Shown here: positions 55,292-64,000 of the stretch, in pieces | How positions within the stretch are numbered: the stretch's first letter is position 1 | How the letters are laid out: each line of letters starts with the position of its first letter | DNA from: Orrella dioscoreae | Lineage (GTDB): Bacteria > Pseudomonadota > Gammaproteobacteria > Burkholderiales > Burkholderiaceae_B | Length of the DNA stretch: 64,000 nucleotides | Direction of reading: 5' to 3' | Assembly: GCF_900089455.2 (NCBI RefSeq) | Contig: NZ_LT907988.1 | Location: forward strand, 1,054,001-1,118,000 | The notes under the pieces: model-generated | Databases searched by the model: none | What the model was told of the DNA's origin: nothing | Seen by the model: only the letters and a program-made list of their open reading frames with translations | Position numbers and translations under genes: made by a program

Positions 55292-55530
55292 TTCCCGTGC
55301 GGCGCCGGTTGCGTGTCGCGTGACGACGCGCGCCGGCTGGCCGCCGGAAGGCCCCGCGCGGGCACGGTGACCGGGGAGGGGCCCCGTGCGCCGCGCGGGG
55401 CTTGCCTGGGGGCCGTCTTCCCCGTCAAGAGTGGTTGCGGGCCCGCGCACGACGCGGCGCCAGGCGCGCTCCTGGCTGTTCCATCGACGCGGGTTGGCGC
55501 ATGCCGTCGCGCGTTCCATCGGGTGGTTCC

Positions 55531-56148
55531 ATGCTGAAATTCCTGTTCGCCGTTGATCGGCTCTCCACATGGGTGGGCAAGGCCTTCGCCTGGCTCATCG
55601 TCATCCTGACGCTGATGATCGTCTGGGAAGTGTTTGCCCGCTATTTCTTCAGCAATCCCAGCGCCTGGGCCTTCGACATGCAGTTGATGCTCTACGGCAC
55701 GCTGTTCATGATGGCCGGCGCCTACACACTGGCCAAGAGCGGCCACGTGCGCGGCGACATCCTGTACGGGTTCTTCAGCCCGCGTACGCAGGCCTGCCTG
55801 GATTTGATTCTCTACATCCTGTTCTTCATCCCCGGCGTGGTCGCGCTGGTGTGGGCGGGCTGGTATTACGCAGCCGAGTCCATCGCCATCCGCGAGCACT
55901 CTTCCCTCATGGCGAACGGGCCACCCATCTATCCCTTCAAGGCGATCATTCCGGTGGCGGGCGCCTTCCTGCTGTTGCAAGGCATCGCCGAGATCGGCCG
56001 CAGCATCCTGTGCCTGCGCGACGGCGCCTGGCCGCGTCGCGAGGACGACGTGGAGGAAGTCGACGTCGAGAAGCTGAAGGAGATGGTCCACGTCAAGGAC
56101 GAGGACATCGAGAAACTGGACCGCTACGTTGCCCCGGAGAAGCACTGA
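55531..56148 (+). CDS. TRAP transporter small membrane subunit (DctQ family)
   Basis: A 205-residue protein with four hydrophobic helices (AFAWLIVILTLMIVWEVFARYFF and others). The block WEVFARYFFSNPSAWAFDMQLMLYGTLFM is typical of DctQ. A charged C-terminal tail (DDVEEVDVEKLKEMVHVKDEDIEKL) is an addition. The start at 55531 follows a 239-base gap after dctP that contains no other gene. Its stop overlaps the next ATG by one base (TGATG). Confidence 0.9.
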   Translation: MLKFLFAVDRLSTWVGKAFAWLIVILTLMIVWEVFARYFFSNPSAWAFDMQLMLYGTLFMMAGAYTLAKSGHVRGDILYGFFSPRTQACLDLILYILFFIPGVVALVWAGWYYAAESIAIREHSSLMANGPPIYPFKAIIPVAGAFLLLQGIAEIGRSILCLRDGAWPRREDDVEEVDVEKLKEMVHVKDEDIEKLDRYVAPEKH

Positions 56149-58121
56149 TGAAGCAGAACAAAGCCATCTGGTTCGGGCTCTCGATCATGGCGATGGTGGT
56201 CATCGCGGTGATCGTGCTGACGCCCTGGACGGCGCTCACCACCCCGCACATCGGGCTCATCATGCTGGCGCTGGTGGTCGTGACCATCATGCTCGGCTTC
56301 CCCACTGCCTTCACGCTCATGGGCATGGGGGTGATCTTTTCCTTCCTTGCGTATTACATGCAGTCCGGCGAGTCGATGCGGGCCATCGAGCAGACGCTGA
56401 GCCTGATGGTGCAGCGGACCTACGCCACCATGACCAACGACGCGCTGATCTCGATTCCGCTCTTCGTGTTCATGGGCTACCTGGTCGAGCGCGCCAACCT
56501 GATCGAGAAGCTCTTCAAGGCCATGCACCTGGCGCTGGCGCGCGTGCCGGGCTCGCTGGCCGTGGCCACGCTGGCCACCTGCGCCATCTTCGCCACGGCC
56601 ACGGGTATCGTGGGCGCGGTGGTGACGCTGATGGGCCTGCTCGCCATGCCGACCATGCTGAAGTCGGGCTACGGCGTGAAGCTGACGGCGGGCGCGATCA
56701 CGGCGGGCGGTTGCCTGGGCATCCTGCTGCCGCCTTCGGTGATGCTGATCGTATATGGCGCGACGGCTGGCGTCTCGGTGGTGCAGCTCTATGCGGGCGC
56801 GCTGTTTCCCGGATTGATGCTGGCGGGCCTGTACATTCTCTACGTGATCCTCGTGGGCAAGTTCTGGCCCCATCTCGCGCCGCCCCTGCCCGAGTCGGAG
56901 CGCCATCTGCCCCTGCCCGCGCCAGCGCAGTCATTGGCCAGCGGCGGCCAGACGCGCGCCATGGTGGGGCTCGTCGGCGCGATGTTCAAAGGGCGCCGCA
57001 ACCGTGACGTGCCGATGAGCTTCCTGGTGCGCAACATGGCCGTGGTGTTGGTGCCGCTGGCCATCTTCCTGCTGCTCATGGGAACGACGCACCGTATCCT
57101 GACCACACCTGCCGTCGAGTACGACATCCCGGACGAGCTGCGCCTGGGATATGTCGCGCCGTCGGGCAGTGGCGGCTTGGCCGAGCCCCCGATGGAGGGC
57201 GGTCTCAGCGAACCGCCGCTCGAGGGCGGATTGTCCGAGCCTCCTGGCGCGGGAGGCGTCGCGGAACCGCCCGGCACGCCGACGCCCGCGGCGGAGCCCG
57301 GCGTCACCGAGCCTGCCGCGGCGGTCGCGGCGGCATTGGCCGCGGATGGCGATGCTGGCGCCGGCCTCTCCGCACCCATGAACTTCTGGATCGTGTTCGG
57401 GGTGATCGGCGCGGGATTGTTGGCGTTCTACGTTTTCCTTACCTGGCAGCGCCTTGAAATCTTCAAGATGCTCATGGCCTCGTTCTTCCCGCTGTCGGTG
57501 ATGATCCTGGCGGTGCTGGGGTCCATCGTGTTCGGACTTGCCACGCCCAGCGAGGCCGCGGCAATGGGCGCACTGGGGGGCGCTCTGCTGGCCGCGGCAT
57601 ATCGGCGCTTGAACATGCCGGTGCTGAAGGAGTCGGTGTTCCTGGCGGCCAAGACCAGCGCCATGGTGTGCTGGCTGTTCGTCGGGTCGTCGATTTTCTC
57701 CGCGGCCTTCGCGCTGCTGGGCGGACAGCAGATCATCGAGGCCTGGGTGCTGGGCATGGGCCTCACGCCCGTGGAGTTCATGCTGCTGGCGCAGATCATC
57801 ATCTTCCTGCTGGGCTGGCCGCTGGAGTGGACCGAGATCATCGTGATCTTCATGCCCATCTTCATCCCGCTGCTCGCCAACTTCGGCATCGACCCGCTGT
57901 TCTTCGGCCTGCTGGTCGCGCTGAACCTGCAGACGGCCTTCCTGTCGCCGCCCGTGGCCATGTCGGCCTTCTACCTGAAGGGGGTGTCGCCGCCACACGT
58001 CACGCTGAACCAGATCTTCCTGGGCATGCTGCCGTTCATGGGCATCCAGATCGTGGCGATCTTCCTGCTCTATATGTTCCCCGGCATCGGCATGTGGCTG
58101 CCGACCGTGCTGTACCGTTGA
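56148..58121 (+). CDS. TRAP transporter large membrane subunit (DctM family) with long insertion
   Basis: A 657-residue sodium-coupled permease; ordinary DctM proteins have about 430 residues. The ends match the family (GFPTAFTLMGMGVIF; LGMLPFMGIQIVAIFLLYMFPGIGMWLP). The extra length lies in the middle, about residues 250-430: an extra helix (FLVRNMAVVLVPLAIFLLLMG), a Gly/Pro/Glu-rich stretch with repeats of the form GGLSEPP (bases 57171-57325), and another helix (NFWIVFGVIGAGLLAFYVF). It is translationally coupled to dctQ. Confidence 0.9.
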   Translation: MKQNKAIWFGLSIMAMVVIAVIVLTPWTALTTPHIGLIMLALVVVTIMLGFPTAFTLMGMGVIFSFLAYYMQSGESMRAIEQTLSLMVQRTYATMTNDALISIPLFVFMGYLVERANLIEKLFKAMHLALARVPGSLAVATLATCAIFATATGIVGAVVTLMGLLAMPTMLKSGYGVKLTAGAITAGGCLGILLPPSVMLIVYGATAGVSVVQLYAGALFPGLMLAGLYILYVILVGKFWPHLAPPLPESERHLPLPAPAQSLASGGQTRAMVGLVGAMFKGRRNRDVPMSFLVRNMAVVLVPLAIFLLLMGTTHRILTTPAVEYDIPDELRLGYVAPSGSGGLAEPPMEGGLSEPPLEGGLSEPPGAGGVAEPPGTPTPAAEPGVTEPAAAVAAALAADGDAGAGLSAPMNFWIVFGVIGAGLLAFYVFLTWQRLEIFKMLMASFFPLSVMILAVLGSIVFGLATPSEAAAMGALGGALLAAAYRRLNMPVLKESVFLAAKTSAMVCWLFVGSSIFSAAFALLGGQQIIEAWVLGMGLTPVEFMLLAQIIIFLLGWPLEWTEIIVIFMPIFIPLLANFGIDPLFFGLLVALNLQTAFLSPPVAMSAFYLKGVSPPHVTLNQIFLGMLPFMGIQIVAIFLLYMFPGIGMWLPTVLYR

Positions 58122-58168
58122 TCGAAGGATGCCGCCGCGTGCAATGCGCGGCGGCTTGATCGCCGTCA

Positions 58169-58186
58169 CTGACAGGTTCTTGTCAG
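58169..58186. promoter_or_regulatory. Inverted repeat upstream of the iron-uptake operon
   Basis: CTGACA-GGTTCT-TGTCAG is a perfect 6-bp inverted repeat between the TRAP operon and efeU. AT-rich sequence (GAAAGAATAATAAGAACC) follows at 58211-58228 and may contain promoter or Fur-like half-sites, but the match to the Fur box is weak. Confidence 0.35.
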
Positions 58187-58291
58187 ACAGCGGCCTGTAA
58201 GCGGGGCCGTGAAAGAATAATAAGAACCAATCTCTTTTGACTGGCCCGGCGCGTACCTTCCCCCGAAGGACGCGCCGGCGCTGTTTTCTTC

Positions 58292-59113
58292 ATGCTGATC
58301 CCTTTCCTGATCATGCTGCGCGAGGGCCTGGAAGCGGCCCTGATCGTGGGCATCATCGCCTCGTACCTCAAGCAGACCGGCCGTGGCGCATGGATGCCGG
58401 CGGTGTGGGTGGGAATCTTCCTCGCTGTCGCCGTCTCCCTCTTCGCGGGGGCGGGCCTGCAGCTCTTGCGCGCGGAGTTCCCGCAGAAGGCGCAGGAGCT
58501 TTTCGAGGCGCTGGTGGGCCTGGCCGCCGTGGCGGTGCTGGCCTCGATGGTGTTCTGGATGCGCAAGGTGGCGCGCTCCATTGGCGCCGGTCTGCGCGCG
58601 TCGGTGGATGCGGCGCTGGCCGGGTCGCAGCGCCAGGGGCTGGCGCTGGTGGGCATGGTCTTTTTCGCCGTGGCACGCGAAGGCCTGGAGTCGGTGTTCT
58701 TCCTGCTGGCCGCGTTCCAGCAGTCGCAAGGCGCGGCGGCGCCGCTGGGCGCCTTGTCGGGCGTGGCGGTGGCCGCCTTGCTGGGCTACGGCATCTATGT
58801 GGGCGGCGTGCGGCTGGACCTGCGGCGCTTCTTCCGTTGGACCGGCGTCTTCATCCTGGTCGTGGCCGCCGGCATCCTGGCAGGCTCCGTCCGGGCCTTG
58901 CATGAGGCCGGCGTCTGGAACCTGTGGCAGACGGTGGTGGTGGACCTGAGCGGCGTCCTGCCCGCCGACAGTCCCCTCGGCACGGTCTTCGGCGGCATCC
59001 TCGGCTACCAGGACACGCCCACGGTCAGCGAGGTCGTGGCCTATGCCGGCTTCCTGGTCATTTCCCTTTACCTGTTCCTGCGTCCGGCCCCGGCCGCGCA
59101 ACCTGTGCGATGA
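58292..59113 (+). CDS. efeU: EfeU, FTR1-family ferrous/ferric iron permease
   Basis: A 273-residue protein with seven hydrophobic helices and the two REGLE motifs that bind iron (LREGLEAALIVG at residue 9 and AREGLESVFFLL at about 129). It is the inner-membrane channel of the EfeUOB system. First gene of efeU-efeO-efeB-efeO2; it overlaps efeO by 4 bases. Confidence 0.94.
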   Translation: MLIPFLIMLREGLEAALIVGIIASYLKQTGRGAWMPAVWVGIFLAVAVSLFAGAGLQLLRAEFPQKAQELFEALVGLAAVAVLASMVFWMRKVARSIGAGLRASVDAALAGSQRQGLALVGMVFFAVAREGLESVFFLLAAFQQSQGAAAPLGALSGVAVAALLGYGIYVGGVRLDLRRFFRWTGVFILVVAAGILAGSVRALHEAGVWNLWQTVVVDLSGVLPADSPLGTVFGGILGYQDTPTVSEVVAYAGFLVISLYLFLRPAPAAQPVR

Positions 59114-60324
59114 CTGCTCCCTCTCCGGCGCCGCGTGGCGCCGCGCCTTCCCGTGCGCTGATGCGCATCGCATTGGCGGTTTCCATCCTGCTGGCCCTGG
59201 CCGCGCTGGCCGCTTTCCATTACGCCTCCCGCCTGGCGAGCCAGGACGCGGCGCCCACCGATGACGTGGTCCAGGTGGAAATCCATGCCGGGCGCTGCGA
59301 GCCCGACAGCCTGAGCGTGCCGGCAGGGCGCGTCACCTTCCGCATCGTCAACCGTTCGGAGCGGGCGGTGGAGTGGGAAATCCTGGACGGCGTCATGGTG
59401 GTGGAAGAGCGCGAGAACATCGCGCCGGGTTTCACGCAGACCTTGAATGCCAGGCTGGAGCCCGGCGACTACGATATCACCTGCGGCCTCTTGAGCAATC
59501 CGCGCGGCAAGCTGCACGTGACGCCGACCGCGGCGTCGGACGCCGCGCGGGCAGCCCGTCCTTCCTTGACAGCCTTCATCGGCGCCTTGGCCGAATACCG
59601 GGTTTATCTGGTGATGCAGGCCGCAACCTTGCAGCGCGACGCCCAGGCGCTTGCCGATGCCATCGAGGCCAACGACCTGGCCCGGGCCCGCGGGCTGTAC
59701 CCCGCCGCGCGCCTGGCCTACAAGCGCATCGAACCCGTGGCCGACATGTTCGCCGACCTGGATACGCGGCTGGACGCACGCGCCGACTATTTCGCGCGGC
59801 GCGAGGAAGATCCGGACTTCATGGGCTTCCATCGCATCGAGCACGGCCTGTATGCGCGGCAATCGCTGGCGGGCCTGCCCGGTGCCGCGCAGGCACTGAT
59901 GACGGACATCGCCGCCCTGCAGCAGCGCCTGCGCGAACTGCCCGTCACGCCGGAACGCATGGCCGGCGGCGCTGCCCGCCTGGCGCAGGACATGGCCACG
60001 CTGAAGGTCACCGGCGAGGAAGACCGCTACGCGCACACCGACCTGTCGGGCCTGCAGGGCAACCTGGATGGCCTGCGCAAGATCGTGGACCTGCTGCGGC
60101 CGTTCGTGGCCCGCGGCAATGCCGCGTTGGCCGAGACACTGGATGGCGATGTCGCCGCCGCCCAGGCCGCGCTGGAGGCGCATCGCGCGCAAGGCGGCGA
60201 CGGCCATGCCGGTTTCGACTCGCTGGATGCGCCCGCGCGGCGCGTCCTGGCGGAACGCTTCGCGATGCTGGCGACGGACCTTGCCAGCGCGGGCCAGTCG
60301 CTGGGGCTGATCGGCGCGGATTGA
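59110..60324 (+). CDS. efeO: EfeO, periplasmic iron-binding protein with cupredoxin and M75 domains
   Basis: A 404-residue protein. A hydrophobic N-terminal helix (IALAVSILLALAALAAFHYA) may be an anchor, since no clear signal cleavage site follows. Residues 50-145 are a cupredoxin-like domain (CEPDSLSVPAGRVTFRIVNRSERAVEWEI, then CGLLSNPRGKL). Residues 155-400 are the imelysin-like M75 domain with the HXXE motif (GFHRIEHGLY) and TGEEDRYAHTDL. It delivers iron to EfeU. Confidence 0.92.
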   Translation: MTAPSPAPRGAAPSRALMRIALAVSILLALAALAAFHYASRLASQDAAPTDDVVQVEIHAGRCEPDSLSVPAGRVTFRIVNRSERAVEWEILDGVMVVEERENIAPGFTQTLNARLEPGDYDITCGLLSNPRGKLHVTPTAASDAARAARPSLTAFIGALAEYRVYLVMQAATLQRDAQALADAIEANDLARARGLYPAARLAYKRIEPVADMFADLDTRLDARADYFARREEDPDFMGFHRIEHGLYARQSLAGLPGAAQALMTDIAALQQRLRELPVTPERMAGGAARLAQDMATLKVTGEEDRYAHTDLSGLQGNLDGLRKIVDLLRPFVARGNAALAETLDGDVAAAQAALEAHRAQGGDGHAGFDSLDAPARRVLAERFAMLATDLASAGQSLGLIGAD

Positions 60325-60408
60325 CGCAGGCCATCGGCAGGGCAGGCGTTGCGTGGCGCCTGTTCCGCCGCATCGATTCCCATCCTTCCGCGCCTTGCTG
60401 GATTCGCC

Positions 60409-61728
60409 ATGAAAGACACCTCGCCGCTTGCCCCCCAGACCTGTTCCGATACGCCCGCCGACACGGGACGGCGGCGGCTGCTGGCGGGGGCGGGCGCCGT
60501 GGGTGGCTTGCTGGCCGCCGGCCTGGCGCAGGGCCAGCCGAGCGCCAAGGCGAAAGGACACCAGGTGGCCGAGGCGCCACGGGCCGACGACCGCCGGCAG
60601 GATCGCCATCCTTATCTGGGCCTGCACCAGCAGGGCATCCTGACGCCGCGTCCCGAGGCAGGCCTGGTGGCGTCCTTCGACGTGCTGGCGCGTGACCGCG
60701 CCGGGTTGGAGCGGCTCTTTCGCACGCTGACCGAACGCATCGCCTTCCTGACGCAGGGCGGCCCCGCGCCGACCGCGGACCCGCGCTTTCCGCCGCCGGA
60801 TTCCGGGATCCTGGGGCCTGACATCGCGCCTGGCGGGCTGACGATGACGATCTCGGTGGGCGACTCGCTGTTCGATGCGCGTTACGGCCTGGCGAGCGTG
60901 AAGCCCAAACGCCTGTCGCGCATGACGCGTTTCCCGAATGACGCGCTGGACGCCACGCTATGCCATGGCGACCTGCTGCTGCAATGCTGCGCGCACGCGC
61001 AGGACACCAACATCCACGCCTTGCGCGACATCATCAAGACCCTGCCGGACCTGCTGGTCTTGCGCTGGAAGCAGGAGGGCACGGTGCCTGCCGTGCCGTT
61101 GCGGCCCGGCCCGCCCGAGAGCGCGCGCAACCTGCTGGGGTTTCGCGACGGCTCGGCCAATCCGGACGCCGAAGACGCCGCCCTGATGGATCGCGTGGTG
61201 TGGGTGCAGGCCGGCGGCGACGAGCCGGCCTGGGCCGCAGGCGGGTCATACCAGGCGGTGCGCCTCATCCGCAATTTCGTCGAACGCTGGGACCGCACCC
61301 CGCTGCGCGAGCAGGAGGCCATCTTCGGCCGCCGCAAGGACACCGGCGCGCCGATGGATGGCAGGCACGAGGCCGACGTGCCGGACTACGGCCGCGATCC
61401 CGAGGGCAAGACGACGCGGCTGGATTCGCACATCCGGCTGGCGAATGCCCGCGACCACGCGTCGCAGCGCAACCTGATCCTGCGCCGTCCCTTCAACTAC
61501 TCGAACGGCGTGACCAAGTCGGGCCAACTGGAGATGGGCCTGCTCTTCATCTGCTACCAGGCGGACCTGGAGCAAGGCTTCATTGCCGTGCAGCGCCGCC
61601 TGGATGGCGAGCCGCTGGAGGAATACATCAAGCCCATCGGCGGCGGCTATTTCTTCGTGCTGCCGGGCGTGCGCGTCGCGGGGGATTACCTGGGCCGCAC
61701 GCTGCTCGAAGCGTCGGCGCAGGCCTGA
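60409..61728 (+). CDS. efeB: EfeB, Tat-exported DyP-type peroxidase/deferrochelatase
   Basis: A 439-residue protein with a Tat-type signal ([14 protein letters not shown]). The DyP signature GFRDGSANP (normally GFxDGxxNP) supplies the catalytic Asp; the proximal haem His is in [11 protein letters not shown] and the distal Arg in [10 protein letters not shown]. In the Efe system it oxidises Fe(II) or releases iron from haem in the periplasm. Located 84 bases after efeO. Confidence 0.93.
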   Translation: MKDTSPLAPQTCSDTPADTGRRRLLAGAGAVGGLLAAGLAQGQPSAKAKGHQVAEAPRADDRRQDRHPYLGLHQQGILTPRPEAGLVASFDVLARDRAGLERLFRTLTERIAFLTQGGPAPTADPRFPPPDSGILGPDIAPGGLTMTISVGDSLFDARYGLASVKPKRLSRMTRFPNDALDATLCHGDLLLQCCAHAQDTNIHALRDIIKTLPDLLVLRWKQEGTVPAVPLRPGPPESARNLLGFRDGSANPDAEDAALMDRVVWVQAGGDEPAWAAGGSYQAVRLIRNFVERWDRTPLREQEAIFGRRKDTGAPMDGRHEADVPDYGRDPEGKTTRLDSHIRLANARDHASQRNLILRRPFNYSNGVTKSGQLEMGLLFICYQADLEQGFIAVQRRLDGEPLEEYIKPIGGGYFFVLPGVRVAGDYLGRTLLEASAQA

Positions 61729-61783
61729 CAGGCAAGCGCCCGCCCCCCCTGACGAGACTGTTTTTTCTGGAGAGAGGACCCCA

Positions 61784-62602
61784 ATGACCTTGCGCAAATC
61801 CTTGATCGCCGCCCTGCTGGGCGCCTGGCTGGCCGCGCCCGCCCATGCCGCCGTCACGCCGCTGGCGCTGGTCGGCCCGTTGACCGACTACAAGCTCTAT
61901 GTGTCGGGCGAGCTGCAGCAACTGGTGGACGGCACGCGCGCCTTCACGGACGCCATCAAGGCCGGCGACCTGGCCCGTGCCCGCGCGCTCTATGCGCCGA
62001 CCCGCGTGCCGTATGAAACCTCCGAACCGGTGGCCGAGTTGTTCAGCGACCTGGACAGCGCCATCGACGCGCGCGCCGACGACCACGAGCTGGCGGAAAA
62101 GGACCCCAACTTCACGGGCTTCCATCGCCTGGAGTACGGCCTGTTCGCGCAGAACAGCACCGAGGGCCTGGCGCCGGTGGCCGACAAGCTGATGGCGGAT
62201 GTGCTGGCCCTGCAGAAGCGCGTGGCGGACCTGACCTTCTCGCCCGAGAAGGTCGTGGGCGGCGCGGCGGTGCTGATGGAAGAAGTGGCCGCCACCAAGG
62301 TGTCCGGCGAGGAAGACCGCTACAGCCACACCGACCTGTGGGACTTCAAGGGCAACGTGGACGGCGCGCGCAAGATCGTCGCGCTGTTCGGCCCGCTGGT
62401 GGCCAAGGAGGACCCTGCCTTCATCGCCAAGGTGGACGACAACTTCAAGACGGTCGAGGACATCCTGGCGAAATACCGCCAGGGCGATGGCTACCAGACC
62501 TATGACAAGGTAAGCGAGGCCGACCGCCGCGCACTGGTGGGGCCGGTCAACACCCTGGCCGAGGACCTGTCGCAACTGCGCGGCAAGCTGGGTCTGGACT
62601 GA
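61784..62602 (+). CDS. Second EfeO-like protein, M75 domain only (EfeM type)
   Basis: A 272-residue periplasmic protein with a normal signal peptide ending AHA-A (about residue 22). It has only the M75/imelysin domain: LVGPLTDYKLYVSGELQQLVDGTRAFTDAIKAGDL, the metal motif GFHRLEYGLF, and SGEEDRYSHTDLWDF. It is a paralogue of the C-terminal domain of the EfeO two genes upstream, without the cupredoxin. It may be an alternative iron-binding partner. Confidence 0.9.
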   Translation: MTLRKSLIAALLGAWLAAPAHAAVTPLALVGPLTDYKLYVSGELQQLVDGTRAFTDAIKAGDLARARALYAPTRVPYETSEPVAELFSDLDSAIDARADDHELAEKDPNFTGFHRLEYGLFAQNSTEGLAPVADKLMADVLALQKRVADLTFSPEKVVGGAAVLMEEVAATKVSGEEDRYSHTDLWDFKGNVDGARKIVALFGPLVAKEDPAFIAKVDDNFKTVEDILAKYRQGDGYQTYDKVSEADRRALVGPVNTLAEDLSQLRGKLGLD

Positions 62603-62617
62603 GCGGACGGGGAGGGG

Positions 62618-62659
62618 GGCAGTGACGCGGGGCGCCCGGGCGGGCGCCGCGTTACTGCC
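62618..62659. terminator. Long stem-loop between convergent operon ends
   Basis: GGCAGTGACGCGG pairs with CCGCGTTACTGCC (one G-T) around a GC-rich, itself foldable loop. It lies between the ends of the efe operon and the TetR gene. It lacks a T-run, so termination could be factor-assisted. Confidence 0.6.
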
Positions 62660-62668
62660 GTCCGGCGC

Positions 62669-63295
62669 TCAGGCCTGGGGCCAGGCCAGCATGGCTGCGT
62701 CGATGATGGCCTGCAGGCTGGCGCAGGTCATGCCGTCGCGGGCCTGGATGGACATGCCGACGATGATGGTGGCATAGAACTTGGCCAGCGCGGCGGCATC
62801 GACCGTGGCCGGCACGTCGCCGTCGCGCACGCCGCGCTCGATGCGCGCGCGCAGATCGGCCTCGGCCTCGGCGCGGCAGTCGGCCACGATGGCCTGGACG
62901 CGCGACGAGGACGAGGAGCAGTTGATGGCCGAGTTCACCACCATGCAGCCTGCCGGCGTTTCCGGATCGCCCATGACGTGGACGGCCTCGAACAGCAGGT
63001 TGCGCACGCCTTCGCGCGCGGTGGGGGCGCCCGCCAGCAACGCGCGCGAGTGCTCGCCCGCGCCGTAGCGCTTGCGGTAATGGCCGACGGCTTCGAGGTA
63101 GAGCGACTCCTTGTCGCCGAACGCGCTGTAGAGACTGGGCGCGGTGATGCCCATGGCCTCGGTCAGGTCATGAACGGTCGTCGTTTCGTAGCCCTGGCGC
63201 CAGAAAACCAGCATGGCGCGCTCCAGGACCGTCTCCCGGTCGAATGACAGCGGACGTCCGCGGGGACGCGGGGGCTTGCCTTCCGTTGTTTTCAT
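62669..63295 (-). CDS. TetR-family transcription regulator
   Basis: A 208-residue regulator. The HTH occupies residues 15-60 (RETVLERAMLVFWRQGYETTTVHDLTEAMGITAPSLYSAFGDKESLY), typical of the AcrR-like group. The ligand domain has TPAGCMVVNSAI and CRAEAEADLRARIERG. The ATG at 63295 is preferred over an in-frame TTG nine bases upstream. It is divergent from the efflux adaptor gene, so repression of that operon is likely. Confidence 0.88.
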   Translation of the reverse strand: MKTTEGKPPRPRGRPLSFDRETVLERAMLVFWRQGYETTTVHDLTEAMGITAPSLYSAFGDKESLYLEAVGHYRKRYGAGEHSRALLAGAPTAREGVRNLLFEAVHVMGDPETPAGCMVVNSAINCSSSSSRVQAIVADCRAEAEADLRARIERGVRDGDVPATVDAAALAKFYATIIVGMSIQARDGMTCASLQAIIDAAMLAWPQA

Positions 63296-63315
63296 AATGG
63301 ACAATATTAAATTCC

Positions 63316-63374
63316 TTGACCAGTGCTTGCAATGGCGTTTAGAGTGCGACCTAATTCATAGCGTTCGTTATGAA
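63316..63374 (+). promoter_or_regulatory. Promoter and candidate TetR operator of the efflux operon
   Basis: TTGACC (63316-63321) and TTTAGA (63338-63343), 16 bases apart, form a plausible promoter. Just downstream, TTCATA-GCGTTCGT-TATGAA (63355-63374) is a 6-bp inverted repeat well placed for a repressor. The segment is AT-rich against its surroundings. Confidence 0.5.
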
Positions 63375-63483
63375 ATTAAGTCAGAAGCATCTACGCGCCT
63401 CCCCAGGTCCCCCGCAGCCGGCCCACGCCGCGCGGGCGCGCCGTCCGGAGGGCTTGTTCCCACCCGCGCCCGAGTTTGCAAGC

Positions 63484-64000
63484 ATGAGCACACTGTTCCA
63501 TTCCTCCGTCCCGGCCCCGCTGCGCCGTGCCCTCCCGCTGGCCGCGGCCGGCCTCCTGGCGCTGGCCCTCGCCGGCTGCAAGAGCGAGGCCGCCGACAGC
63601 GCCGCCGCGCCGCCGCCGCCCACCGTCAGCGTGGCCGCCGTGTCGGCCCGCCCGATCATCCAGTGGGATGACTTCAATGGCCGCGTCGAAGCCGTCGAAA
63701 GTGTTGCGCTGCGGCCACGCGTGAGCGGCTACATCGAAAAGGTGAACTACGAGGAAGGGCAGACCGTGAAGCGCGGCGAGGTGCTCTTCGAGATCGACGC
63801 CCGCAGCTACCGCGCCGCGCTGGCGCGCGCCCAGGCCGACCTGGCCCGCGCCCGCACCCAGGCGGCGCTGGCGCGCAGCGAAGCGGCCCGCGCGCAGAAG
63901 CTCGCCTCGCTGCAGGCCGTGTCCACCGAAGAGCTGGAGCAGCGCCGCGCCGCCGCCGACCAGGCCCAGGCCAATGTGCAGTTCGCCCAGGCCGCGGTCG
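63484..64000 (+). CDS. RND efflux periplasmic adaptor (MFP family), cut by window end
   Basis: The first 172 residues of a membrane-fusion protein. A lipoprotein signal ends in LALAGC (Cys at about residue 32). The mature part has VSVAAVSARPIIQWDDFNGRVEAVESVALRPRVSGYIEKVNYEEGQTVKRGEVLFEIDARSY, the lipoyl-like hairpin of AcrA-type adaptors, then the start of the coiled-coil hairpin rich in ALARAQADLARA repeats. The pump and outer-membrane genes should lie beyond the window. It would link an RND pump to TolC-like channels. Confidence 0.92.
   Translation, partial: MSTLFHSSVPAPLRRALPLAAAGLLALALAGCKSEAADSAAAPPPPTVSVAAVSARPIIQWDDFNGRVEAVESVALRPRVSGYIEKVNYEEGQTVKRGEVLFEIDARSYRAALARAQADLARARTQAALARSEAARAQKLASLQAVSTEELEQRRAAADQAQANVQFAQAAV

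Overview
The window is GC-rich, gene-dense betaproteobacterial chromosome, most likely Achromobacter or a close Bordetella relative (Alcaligenaceae). The grounds are a lysine/alanine-rich histone-H1-like protein of the Bordetella BpH1 type, a Vi-antigen-like capsule locus carrying a Vi lyase gene (known to me from Achromobacter denitrificans), an mdc malonate decarboxylase operon, and the general codon bias. No insertion sequence, integrase, phage gene or CRISPR array was found. The assignment comes from gene content only; no database search was possible.

Layout. 1-8.3 kb: the end of mnmC (tRNA wobble modification), a GH31-like protein that has lost its catalytic residues, the methionine importer metNIQ followed by an M20 deacylase, and tRNA-Lys(TTT) with a good promoter and a terminator. 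8.5-15.2 kb: a penicillin-acylase-family lipoprotein, a YkgJ-type cysteine-cluster protein, a soluble chemoreceptor-tip/Cache protein, queE-queD (7-deazaguanine synthesis), a 14-bp tandem repeat, and a GntR/FCD regulator. 15.4-21.6 kb: the regulator is divergent from mdcACDEGBH, a complete cytoplasmic malonate decarboxylase with its cofactor-building genes. 21.7-28.1 kb: the H1-like protein, a small kinase-like/response-regulator pair, a Cache-GGDEF diguanylate cyclase, tRNA-Lys(CTT), MTA/SAH nucleosidase, a candidate small RNA or leader and a hypothetical gene.

28.1-40.8 kb is the most interesting part. After a long AT-rich leader comes a collinear run that I read as tviD-tviE-vexA-vexB-vexC-vexD-vexE-vexL: synthesis, O-acetylation, lipid anchoring, export and trimming of a Vi-like poly-aminouronate capsule. 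The sugar-nucleotide genes tviB/tviC are absent from the locus. The ATPase subunit (VexC-like) has no recognisable Walker A, signature or Walker B motif. The permease (VexB-like) carries an extra N-terminal domain of about 195 residues. 40.9-45.5 kb holds a membrane protein of unknown function, a DUF2628-like protein, an LpxO-like hydroxylase and an ABC exporter.

45.5-51.1 kb (minus strand) is a respiratory formate dehydrogenase operon, fdoGHI-fdhE, with cysteine in place of selenocysteine. 51.2-58.1 kb: a 47-bp inverted-repeat element, a short ABC-F protein, a MipA/OmpV outer-membrane protein, a palindromic repeat unit flanked by direct repeats, and a TRAP transporter whose large membrane subunit has a long Pro/Gly-rich insertion. 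58.3-62.6 kb: an Efe-type iron uptake operon (efeU, efeO, efeB and a second efeO-like gene). 62.7 kb to the end: a TetR regulator divergent from the start of an RND-efflux adaptor gene cut by the window edge.
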